From Sternotherus odoratus (Eukaryota; Chordata; Testudines; Kinosternidae), in assembly GCA_032164245.1 (NCBI GenBank), contig JAVMKO010000009.1, positions 84,610,712 to 84,674,711 on the forward strand: DNA of 64,000 nt. Direction: 5' to 3'. The notes beneath the pieces were generated by a model that saw only the letters and a list, made by a program, of their open reading frames with translations, ran no database searches and was not told the origin of the DNA. Shown here in pieces: positions 1 through 12,400 of the stretch. Position numbers and translations under genes: made by a program. Numbering within the stretch: the first letter of the stretch is position 1; the number at the start of each line of letters is the position of its first letter.

Positions 1-346
1 ATACATTTCATTGTAGGTAGGAGTCACAAGAAAATGCTTTTAGAAAAAAGAATATCAGTGGGTAACTGACCTGATGTGCGCGCACACCTCAATTTGCATG
101 CACACTGACCCTCTGCATGCTCAAATAGGTTAAACACACATGAACAGTTGGTCACAAATATACCGTTCCATTTGCATGCCTGTTAGTGGTGAGTGTATAC
201 AATTTCAGCGCACACCTAATTTGTGAAAATCAGCCCCAACTTTTCTGTTCAAATTTACTTCTGTAAAACAATTTGTGTCCTTATAATCCATGCAAATGCT
301 TAAGGTTTAAATACTTGCTATCTAAAAATTTTGTTGAAATTTGCAG

Positions 347-463
347 CCACTAGAAAATCAAAAGGATCTGACAGATGAGCAGCACTGGCCAGAAACACAG
401 CCTGTTATCTGGCAGAATGAAGAGAGGAGGAGGAGCAAACAAGTTAGAAAGGAATATTTCAAG
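347..463 (+). CDS. LRCH2: LRCH2 coding exon (linker)
   Basis: The acceptor TTTGCAG ends at 346 and the donor GTATTA starts at 464. The exon is 39 codons in phase 0-0, starting PLENQKDLTDEQHWPETQ and ending RKEYFK. The acidic/basic linker with the PVIWQNEERRRSKQ core is typical of LRCH proteins between the leucine-rich repeats and the CH domain. Confidence 0.92.
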
Positions 464-3400
464 GTATTATATCTTCATTTTTTAATTTGCTGCCTCTTTT
501 TGCTCCTTGAAGAATTATTGTTTCTACTTACAACTCGAGCTTGTTAAGTTCTACTTACAGCTTTTCTGTATCCTAAAGGAAGACCATGTACAGTATTTAG
601 CTTAATTATCACCAGACTGGTATGATACAAACTGAGATATTCTTCTTCTGGTTCACGCTCTGCTGCAATTTTTAGAAGAAAATGTGTGTATATCATCTAA
701 TCAAATACATATTAACAAACAATATTTGGAAATACTATGTTTTAGCATGAAACGTTAAAATACTATGGGCTTTATTTCTCTTTTGCAAGATATGAATGTG
801 GGTTTTCTTGCGTAACTAAATGAAGGAGCCTAATGGGATAGCATTCTCTTCTAACTTGCATGTGAGTTATCTTCTCCATTTGGTTCAATCCTGTTAGATT
901 ATTACGTATTCTCCCAGGACAGTTTGAGAGTGCAGGAAAACTGGAAACATTCGGCTGAGTGAGGAAAGGCTTCTTATTCCTTTTATCTTCAATAGCAAAT
1001 GTAAACGTAAAGCTGTGTTCTGAAGGCAGAGAATAAAACCTAACCTAGAATCCTTCCAAACATCCATCATTTCTTCTCTCCTTCCCCCCACCTCAGGTTT
1101 AAAACCACAAAAATATTCAAAACTATTTTAAACAAATATTTATGTATTTTTGCAGAGTAAGAAAGAAATATAGTATGTCTTAAATCAGTTGCTGTATCCT
1201 AGTACAGTATGCTAATATCACCCTTACATTGTTGATTTAGTAACTATCTTACTGCAATAACTGGAGGTTGAGAGAGAGAAATACTCTGAAATTATTTCCA
1301 TTTGTTTGCAATGTGTACTAATGGTCACAAGATGTCAGTGTCTGCGCGATGCAAAATAGGAACAAGATCACAGGCAACAGAGCAGATGTCAATTTTTTCC
1401 CCAACTTCTGTAGATAATTTGGTGGTGTGACAAATTTCAGATTAGCCCTTCTATCTATTAAGATATGACCGCTTTAACAGTGTTACAGGAGGTCTAAATA
1501 AACTGACTCCAATAACACATTTCTTCTTTAAGTGCATGTGCCTCTGTATGTGCTCCATCCTCCTGAAACTGGATAATTATTGCAAATAGTGTCCGTTAGT
1601 CCACACCTGTGCCCCTATTCTGCCCGACTGCCTCTCCAGATCTTTCTTAGCACTGCATAGTCTGAGTCAGAATCCTCCAATTTCCAGAGCTGATACTTCG
1701 TTATAATTTTTTCATGTTATTTATTGTTGTTTAGTGTTCACTGGTTAGTTTTGGATTCCCCAAGGTGGGGATTCTTTCCAACCTCCCAGCATAGGGCTTA
1801 GATTATGCCTAGGATACCAGGTTTCAAAAACCACGTCTTCTCCCCTCGTTCCTTTTTGGCCAGTGACGATATCCATTACTGCCTCTACTGCCTTAGAGAA
1901 GCTCATATCTCCATTAAATGCAATACCTGCTGTGCTTTTCTGCAAGAACTTTGGCTTCGGCAGCACCTTATGGAGTGTAGCAAGGCTCCAGTCAGGCCCA
2001 GGCTGGGGAGACTTCCTTGTACATCATCCAGAATTGGCAAGGAGTGTGTTCCCTAGTACTATCTGTGACTCTGGAGCGGAGAGGGGGACAAAGAGAAGGA
2101 CTCTTTGGCTGGGGCCCCTGACGAGAGTAAGGGGCGCACTCTCAAATATAAAAGCAGATCCTCTCCTTCTAGGAGGAGAGATCCCTCCCCACTCCTGTCC
2201 ACGGAAGAAGGGGAAGGATGAGCAGGATCCGTTGGTAGTACTGGTTCTGACAGGGATATTGTCCTTGTCTCTTGATGAGATGGATGCCCCAACCTCTTCC
2301 TCTCCACTGGACAATCCTAGACCGTTCCAGGGGCTGTTAAGGAGAGAGGTAGAACAGCTCAAAATCTCCTTAGTAAATGAAGCCATACTAGGGAATACAC
2401 ATTAACTAGGGAAATACTCTCTATCAAAATAATAAAAAAAATACAATATACATAAACAAACTTGGGAAGTACAACCTTGATGGAGCTATTATAAGGTTAT
2501 AATATAATGGAGCTGTTATAAGGTGCCTAACTGGTTGGAAAACTATTCCCAGAGACTAGTTATCAGTGATTCTCGGTCAAGCTGGAAGGGCATATCAGTT
2601 TGCAGTAGGGGACGTCACAGAGTAGGAAAAATGTACCCAAACTAAGGGCCAGTATATATACTCTCACAAATTACCCTCACATAAAAAATTAAGAACAATA
2701 AGGGTAGAGAACTGTCTCTGAGAAACTATCCCTCTTCAGTTCTGATGCCTTATCAAGGATAAATCAATCAGAATCACTTACAGATAATGTGGCTTGCATG
2801 TTTTACATCAGCAGACAGGAAGGAGCAAGATCCCCATCCCTATATCTCGAAGCTGTACAATTATCGAACTGCTGTATAGCCCATCAGATCCAGATATCAG
2901 CTGCTTTCCTGAAATCCAAAATGTCAAAGCCTGTTGCTCAGCAGGCGCTCCTCTCTGGACTATGAATAGGAGTTGGACTCTCATTCCAGAGGTGAGGACT
3001 TCCACAGATGGACCTATTCACCACATCCACCAACAGGAAGTTCCTGTTATTCTACTGAAGAGGAGGTCTAAGTCACCTCTTTTTGGGTGAGACCTTTCTG
3101 CTTCCTTGGACGGAGGACCTGTTCAGCTACTAAAGCTAAGAGTGATGAACAAGATCAGGCAACACAAGATCAGGGCTGTCCTGGTAGTACTGACCTGGCG
3201 AACACAAGCTTGGTGTCTTTACGTGCTTCACCTATGTATCCAACTTGCGCTCAAGCGTCCAATGGTCCCTCATATCCTCTTCCAGGATGCAGGTCATGTG
3301 CTTCACCTAACCTTGAGATCCTCCATCTCCAGACATGGCTCCTAGATGGGTCATGGAGGAGTACAACTATTACTAACCAGTAAAAGGGAGTTAACACTAA

Positions 3401-6400
3401 TTATTTACCTTCAGAAATGGAAGAGATTCAACTTCTGATGTCACCATCACTCCCTTGTGTCTGAAATTTCATCTCCTCCATCAGCCATATTCAATTATCT
3501 GATGGATTTAAAAAAATCAGGCATATCACTTGGCTCTACTAAAGTTCATCTCACTTCAATATCAGCTTTTCATTCCCCTCTAGAAGTGTTTTCTATTTTT
3601 GTGCACCCAATTTCATTGAGCTATATTAAGGTCTGGGTAATCTTTACCCACAGGTTCAGGATCCTGCTCAGACTTCAAATCTCAACTGGGTACTTCGATA
3701 CCTCATGGGACCTCCCTTTTAATCTATGGTGACCTGCTCCTTGCTTCATTTATCTATGAAGATGGCCTTTCCTTCTGAAGATAGTAGATATCACGTCAGC
3801 CTTCAGGGTTGGAGAAATTGGGGTCTTGATGGTAGATCCCCCCCCCCCAATATTTTTCAAGGACAAGGTGTTTTTGTGGCTGCACCCAAAGTTCTTACCT
3901 GAGGTGCTGTCTAATTTCCATTTTAACCAGTCTTAACCAGTGTTTTTTCATAAACCACATAAATGTCAGCAGGAAATTTCCCTTCAGGTGTTGGTTGTAC
4001 AATGGGTGTTGGTCTTTTATATAGATAAAACTAAACAATTTTGGAAATCACCTAGACTTATTTGCATTGCTGAAAGGTCAAAGAAGTGCCTGATCTCTTC
4101 ATGGAGACTACTGAGATGGATTTCTGGCTGTACTAGTGCTTGGTATGATGCAGCTGGTGCTTTGCCCCCCAGAGAACTGTAGCGCACACTACAACAGCAG
4201 TGTCCAATAGAAATTCAATGCTAGCCATACTTGTGGTTTTGAATTTTTCTTATTAGCCACATTATGAAAAAGCCACATGCATTAGCCACAATTCAATAGC
4301 CTATTAGCCACATGTGGCTAGTGGCAAATGTATTGGACACCACTGCAAGATCACAAGCAACTTCCACAGCATTACTCAAAAATATTCCAGCATCTGAGAG
4401 ATGCAGAGCTGCTACCTGGGCTTCAGTGCATACCTTTTTCAACCCTATGCATTAGTCCACGCCATCAGATCTGATGCAGCACTTGATTCTGCTATACTGT
4501 CTTCGGTCTTGGACTTGATTCCGAAGTTTGCTCCCTCCTAGTGAGCATACTGCTCAGGTGTCACCTGATGTGGAGCACCCATAGGGACACGCATCTCAAA
4601 AAATCACTGTTACTGCACAAGGTGAGTAACCTTTTGTTTCTCCTTCTGCAGCACTGCTAGCTTGGCAGCAGCCCTGTGACATAGGTAAGTGACCTACTCG
4701 GGATGATGTCGGGAGTCAGTGGCAGTCAGGCTAAGTCACAGCACCAAGCTCTTCACCATTTAAAAACGTTTACTGAATGTTGCTTGTCTGTCAGACAGTT
4801 CAACTGATAGAAATTCCATTTGGTACAAATGAAACCCATGTTTCCTGTTTAAAAAAAACCCGAAACTTGTTTCTGTTTTGCAGTACAAGTCTTCCAGAAA
4901 GAGTTCAAGTGGAAATGAAAATGATGAGGTGAGACATGATAGTAGTAAAAATACTTCAGAAAATTCATTTTCTTTGTATTACTGTAGCAGCTAGGAACCC
5001 AGTCATGGACCAGGATCACACTGTGCTAGGCGCTGTACAAACATAACAAAAAGACTGTCCATGCCCCAAAGATCTTACAATCTAAGTATAAAACAAGAGA
5101 CAACAGTCGCATACAGGCAGATGGGAGCACAAGGAAACAATGAGAAAATGAAGCATGTGGGGGATTTTTACACTTTAGTACCACTATAGTACCGAACTAG
5201 TAATAGTTCAGATATTAAACTGAACAGAGGCAATATTTACACGGCTAAAAATATGCTGTCCACAATCTTAGGTACTTCAGATGAAGTGACTTCCCATAGA
5301 AAGCCTGTTAATATTTCTTTATGCTTTTTGCACCATATTATTTCTATAGCATCCATCAGCATGAAATGCTAATACTAGGGCTGTCAGATTTTTTTTTAAA
5401 AAAAGGTGATTAATTGCACGATTAATCACGTGGTTAATAATAGAATGCTATTTCTAAGTATTTTTGAATGTTTTCTACATTTTCAAATATATTGATTTCA
5501 ATTACAACATGGAATATAAAGTGTGCACTGCAGACTTCCCGAAGGCCGCCTACCTGCCGCCCTAAGAGCGACCACCACACCGCCCCCTGCCACTTGCCGC
5601 AGGCATGCGCTTGCTGCGCTAGTGCCTTAAGATCATAGAATATCAGGGTTGGAAGGGACCTCTGGAGATCATCTAGTCCAACCCCCTGCTCAAAGCAGGA
5701 TCAATCCCAATTAAATCATCCAGCAGATTTTTGCCGCATATCACTAAATGGCCTCCTCAAAGGATAGAACATGTAGAAAAACATCCAAAAATATATAATA
5801 CATTTCAATTGGTATGGTATTGTTTAATAGTGTGATTAAAACTTGATTAATCCCCATTAATTTTTTTGACTTAATCGTGAGAGTTAACTGTGATTTAATT
5901 GACAGCCCTCGCTGATATCAAATGCATTCATGCTTAGCATTTGAAAGTCTGGAATATAGTAACTATAGCGTTAATGTTATTTTTGAAATTCATTTTTTTG
6001 GTCTTGTCTTTCGTTTCTTATTGGAAATATTTGAAGCAAAACCACTAGCAAGCCATAATGTTGTCAGTTACCTTTCCATTTTCAAGGCCAGGGTGGCTGA
6101 AATATTCTTCTTTTACCTTTTTGATCTTTTAACAATATGGAAATGCACAAAGCAATCTTTTGGATTATTATAGCAGTTACCAGTTCAACTGCTATAGTTA
6201 CTCAAGTGTGAATTAATAGATGCATTTAAAGTTACAATCTGGAGAAAAATTGTTCTATAGTGTAGAAAAAGCTAGATCTGAGGGTATGTCTTCACTACCC
6301 GCCGAATCGGCGGGTAGCCATCGATCTTCTGGCGATCGATTTCTCGCGTCTTATGAAGACGTGAGAAATCGGTCGCGCGCGGCGCCCCCGTTGACTGCGG

Positions 6401-9400
6401 AAATCCAGCTTGCCGGGAGGCGCAAGCTGGAGTCGACGGGGGAGCGCGCCGCCGACCGCCGCCACCATGAGGACGGGCGGTAAGTCGGCTGCAGATACGC
6501 AAACTTCAGCTACGTGATTCACGTAGCTGAAGTTGCGTATCTGCAGTCGATCCCCCCCCGTAGTGGAGACCAGCCCTAAGAGCGATCCAGTGACAACTTG
6601 CATTCTATTATTGTGACCATCTTTAAAGGAAAACTGGAGTAACTAATTCCAATCTTTTCCCAAATAATATTTATAGATAAAGGTGTACTCTGCGATTCAA
6701 CCATTTTACAATTAAGTAAAATAACATTAGCTTGAAAATGAAATATATAAAATTGAAGTATATTTAATGAATTATTGTCTTACATGTTTTTCCGTGTGTC
6801 GAGGTGTTCAGGTTAAAAATATTTTACAACAGGAAAAACCCTTTGTTAAATTATGGTAGTACATGTGTGTTTAGTTGATTTGCAATTTTTTTTTTTATTT
6901 AGTCACTACCATTTTGCCCGACACTTGAGGAAAAAATGTTGCATGTGTTGTGTCTTTTGTATGCATTTTCATAATTTCATATTATGCCTATTTAAAATCA
7001 TAATTTTCATTTTATAATGTCATCTCTTTGATTTCCTTTTAGCAAGACAGTGATAATACTAATGTGTCCCCACAGTCTCCCGTTTCATCTGAGGTACAAG
7101 TTTGTGTTTTTTTTCTTTCAGTGAACATTTTCTATGTGCTAATTTGTTTTCATTGTGGTTCATTGTGTAAAAACATGTAACTCTTGGACAAATCAGAAAA
7201 TGTTAATCAATGGGCTTTGCTTTGAAAGAGGAATTGAAATATTACGCACTTGTGCAATAATTTAAAAGCAGAAATAAGTAGGAATTAAGAACAGATTCCT
7301 TATTAACTTCCTTAACTTGTCCTACCTCCACTACCATCAAATCTCTCGCTCCCTCTCTGATTTTTTTTAAAAGGATTTATTTTCTGCTTCTTACTCTAGT
7401 CTAGCTGATGAAAATAGCTACTTAGAAGGGAGAAATCATAGCTGCCATATGGAACAGAGACAGAGTGCAGGCTAGCTACATGTGTAGTAGCATTTCAGAG
7501 AGTTTTAAAAACAAGGACCTCAGCGAGTCCATAGAGGAGTCAGAATTGTGAGAGGCCCCGCTCTAATTTTAAGGCGTTTCATCCCCACAGTTGTCTGCCT
7601 TATGCATCTTGTACCCGGGCAGTGTGGTTCTCTGGCTGCTTGAGGGTTGGGAAGGAAAATGCTTTGTGGCCTGACAGTGTTGTTTCCTTGACTGTCAGCT
7701 GCATTACAGTACTGACCCAAGAAGAAAAGACACCCAATGAAGCTGAAGGTTTCCACCCACTGTCAGACAGGGATCACAAGGGTGTAGCATGAGGAAGGAG
7801 TTCCCTGTATACAGTGCGGGGGGGATGACTGGGAGAGGATTCCAAGCACATCAGGGGACTGAGGAGTTGGCGTTTCCTTTCGCCACTTTTTGGGATGGGA
7901 GAAGTCACTGTCCCAGCTGCTGAAAGTAATTTCTTCTTGAAAACAGAAAAATAATCCCTTGGGTCTGTTTTCCTCCCATCTGAGCTGCAAAAAGGTGCCC
8001 ACACCAGACCTTGGTCTGTACTGTCCCAGCAGGGGAGTGACAGCCTTGGATTAGTGCAGAAGTGGGGAACCTCCGGCCCGCGGGCCTTATACGGCCCGCC
8101 AAAGCATTCCATCCGGCCCATGCACGTTTCTGGCCGGCGGCTCCCCGAGGCGCTTCCCGGCCCCTTCACCGAATGCGGAGCCGCCCCCGCCTGGGGTGGC
8201 TCCACGCTCGGCGAAGAGGCTGGGAAGCGCCTCGGGGAGCCACCGGCCAGGGACGCGCGCGGGCCGCCAGGCGGGGGTGGCTCCCCCAGGCGCTTCCCGG
8301 CCCCTTCGCCGAACGCGGAGCCGCCCCCGCCTGGCGGCCCGGAACGGCTCCGCGAAGGGGCCGGGAAGCGCCTGGGGGAGCCGCCGGCGCCGCGCGGCCA
8401 CCATTAGCCGGGCGGGGTAAGGAGGAGCCACGGGGAGCCGACGGTAAAGGGGGTGTGGGGGGGAGGCTGGGTTAGGGGGCTGGCAAGGGGGCGGTGGGGG
8501 AGGAGGCCAGGCTGGGCGGGCGGGGAGGGGGGCAGGAGACTAGGCTGGATGGGGTGGGCGAGGCGTGGGTGCGGGAGGGAAGGAGGTTTGGTGGGGGGGA
8601 GGCTGGACTGGGCGGGTCAGGCATGGGGGGGGAGGAGGCTGGGTTGGGAGTGGGAGGGGGGAGGAGGTTAGGTTCGGTGGGATGGGCCGGGCCAGGCAGG
8701 GGTGGGGGAGGAAAGGCGGTTAGATGGGGGGCGGCTGGGCGGGGGTAAAGGAAGATCACCCCCTACACCCAGGCTGATAGCGGGAGCTGACTGGGGCAGG
8801 CAGCAGGACCCCGGCTGGCAAGGGGCCAGCAGAGAAAACCCCAAAGCAGTGCAGGGCTAAGCACTCCGCCTGCCACTGCTTTGGGGTTTCCCCCGCTGGC
8901 CCCTTGCCAGCTGGGGTCTCAACTCCCATTGCCAGCCTGGGCTTCCTCGGGGGGGGGGGGGGGGGCGCGAACTGGGCTTCCTGGGGGGGGGGGGGGAGAG
9001 GGACCGGCCCGCGAATGACATTATAAATGGGCCTTGGCAGAAAAAAGGTTCCCCACCCCTGGATTAGTGGCTGTCTACCTGCAAGCTGCTCGTTCCACGG
9101 TTACCTACCCCCACTGTCATTTCCCATTGTTCTGTAAGTGATTCTGGCCTTGCTTGCACACACAAATGGCATCAAGTTAACTTGCTTTGGCTTTTATATA
9201 GATTGTTACATTGATCCCAGCCTTTGAGTGGATTCACTTAACGTGTTCACAGCAAGCTTATATTTAATTAATTTAATTGATTTAAGAACAGATTTGAGTT
9301 AGACTTGTGCCACTTTTGTGCCTAGAAGAGGCTTATGTCTTTCTCTCCTCTGTGGATGCTGAGTCTTCATTCGCTGCTTTCTTATTATTACGTCTTCCCC

Positions 9401-12400
9401 ATCATTATAGCTTTTCAACTAAGTTTTAAACCAGGTTCTCATGTCCTGTATATAGGATGCAAATGAACATTGTTGTCATGGAAACAAAAATTTAGGGTGT
9501 GAAAACCTTTTTTTAAAATTTTTCGTCAAAAATTGCAGAAATGTGATCTATTATTTCTCTTTAACAGGACTATGAAAGGACAGACAGTAACTCTCATGGT
9601 CCGTTTGGTCTCAAACCTAGGTCAGGTAAGGTGGTGTTCTCTTCTACAGTATGCTACAGCAACTCTTGCTTCCCACATTGGAGCTGAAGATCAGGACAGC
9701 AGAGATGTAATACTGGAACTCTTTGGAAGGCCACTGTACAGTACAGTACCCACAGTTGCCTTGTTGACCAGTGTACAGATGAAAGAGGCCTGGCTAGCTT
9801 CTCTGGCAAGCTCCTAACTGCACTGTCCCTTAATTGCAGTTATTTGCCACACTGATTTCTACAGTCGTGCATGGATACAAAATTTGTATTTGTATCAGAT
9901 CTTCAAAAATGGTCCAAATATCTGCAGATTCAGCTATCCGGGGATATAAAGCAAATATCTGCGGATTTGCAGAGCTCGGTTGATTCCTCTTTTGTGTCTT
10001 TGACCATCCTCTGTAGGGGGAAAAACAATTCAGAACTGCCTTTGGCAATCAATGGCAGGGAGTTTCACAGAGGGGCAGGCTCTTGTCCATTGAAATAATA
10101 TGTGGGGTTTCAGAGTTTGCCAAAAATTATTAGGCTCAGCACCTTTAGGCTGCCATGCCCTTGCCACTTCCAGGCAGCTGCTAACTCCTCTAATTTAAAG
10201 CAGACCTTAATTTTCTGAAGACTAGGGAGCAAGGCGACAAATATTTTTAGTTATTACTATCTTCTGAGGTTTGCATCAGTCATATGCATGTTATATGTTA
10301 ACCGTTTAGAGTATAGTTGAGAAATGCCGCCTTGGCCAAACAGTGAGGGATTTCACATGAACATCTGAGCTCATTAGGAAAAGCTTGCTTTCGCTTTTCA
10401 ATATGCATTCAGGTCAATCTTTTGCTGTCGTAACAAATTTGTTCTTTAGTTAATATTAGCTTGTAAGCACTCAGTATCAAAATGCATTCTGCAGTTGGTC
10501 CTTTATTCTATCTCTGTGGACAGTTCACTCTCTAATGCATGGGTTCTCAAAGTGGGGATCGGGACCCCTCTGGGAGTCGTGAGCCAGTTCTGTGGGGGTC
10601 GCGAGCCCCTTCTTCCAGCAGCCGGCCCCGAACAATGCCGCTGCCGCGGGCTGCTGGTATCCAGCCCCTGCTGCTGCAGGCAGCCTGTGCCCCTGCCGTG
10701 GTGAGCTGCCGGCGCCCCCATAAGGCTGGTCCCGGCCACGGCGGGCTGCTGGTGGCCCCGCAAGCATGGTCCCAGCTCCCTCCATGGTGAGCTGCTGGCA
10801 GCCCCGCAAGCCTGGTCCAGGCCCTGGCTCCTGCTGCTGCGGGTTGCCGGCACTGCCACGTGCCCGTCCTGGCCCTGGCCCCTGCTGAGGTGGGCTTCCA
10901 GCACCCCCGTGAGCCCGGCCCCTGCCGCGGTGGGCTGCTGGTGCCTCTGTGGGGCTGCTGAACCCCCCCCCCGGCCTCGGGGGGGGGGGGGGGGACGACG
11001 ACTGCTGGAACCCCCCCTCACTGGCCTCGGGGGGGGGAGGCTGCTGGAACCCCCCCATCCCAGCCCCTGCCGCAGTAGGCTGCAGGCATGCCCCCCCGCC
11101 TCACCCCAAGGGGGGGTCGCACTTAGAGGCCCGGTGTGGGAAATGGGTCACCACTACAAAAAGTTTGAGAACCACTTGTGTACAGTGTATTATAAAAAGA
11201 GTTCCACCTTTTAAGAAGTTTATGCTTTGGGTATTTTCATAGATTCAGTGGTTAAGATGAGAATACACATTTTTTTATGTGTAGCATGCATGTCATAAAA
11301 TGTACAGGACCAGTGTTGGCATTAGGAACAAGTTGCATAAAATACTCATTATTGGGGATGTCCACATTCCTTTCTGCTAAGATGACAAAAAAAATAATAA
11401 AAAAAATAGAACTTCTTTCAATGTGTTTTCACAAGAATTAAACTCAAGTGTAATAAGTTACAATATTTCTTAATATTATGGAAATTCTTCCAAGTTAAAT
11501 ACTGCAAGGATATTGGTATTTGCAAGTATGAGGATAATCAAATAGTCACCTGCAAGGTTTTTGGAGAGTGATAAACCAATGCAAACTAGAATGCTTAATG
11601 TTGTCCTTTCCATTGCAGCAGTGAAACATTATGAAGCTTTGGTCAATAAGAAAATTCATTCTCGTAACTTGTGGATTCATAAACTTTCTCCTGTGACCTA
11701 TTTTTAAATATTTATTTTAATAATTTATGGTTATAAATAAATTCAGGGAGTTCCTTCCACAACAGCTTTATGCTGGGCTTGAGTAAAAAGCTGTAAGAGT
11801 ACATATTTTCAAAAACCAGTATGGTGTACACTATCAAAAACATAAGTTGTATACCCAGACAGATTTGCTACCTACCTAATTTCCAGGCACATATTCAGAC
11901 ATTTGAAGGAAGAGCCAATGTGCTTCCCTTTGAGAATTTAATACCTAAAGACTACATGTTGCTGCTAGCCCATTGAGCCTCAAGTTATTGTAGTCACTTT
12001 ATAGCATTGAAACATAGTTGTTCTGCTTAATATTTCAATAACTATAACTTTCTCTTATTTTTACTGTTAGATTTTTTTCTATAGTGGGGATGTTCCAGAT
12101 ATTGACAGCTGTCTGTTTTATCACAGCTTTCAGCCGTTCCTCTCGCCAGGACTATGGGGTAGTGGACCCTGGATTTACAATGAGGAGGAAAATGGAGCAT
12201 TTAAGGGAAGAAAGGGAACAAATAAGGCATCTTCGCAATGTATGTGTCCATGACTTGCTGTTTAGGTTCAAGCTAGTGGGCCACACCCTTGTATGCAATG
12301 CACTTACTTTTCTTTGCACCACCAGCATGTACTTGTTATAAAACCTGTCTACACGGCCCAGGCAGTGCAAGGGTGATAACTGCAGTATTGTAACTTCATC

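Noticed and set aside
1863..2405. 180-residue plus-strand frame
   Set aside because: It is part of the DIRS gag-like region in a different frame from the zinc-knuckle-like motif. It is a broken retroelement, not a host gene.
9626..9820. Continuation of the LRCH2 frame past 9625
   Set aside because: A consensus donor at 9626 and exact in-frame joining to the exon at 12127 show it is intron.
10503..11058. Pro/Gly-rich frames of 170+ residues on the minus strand
   Set aside because: They sit inside the hAT element with GTTCTCAAA ends, and low-complexity composition explains them.
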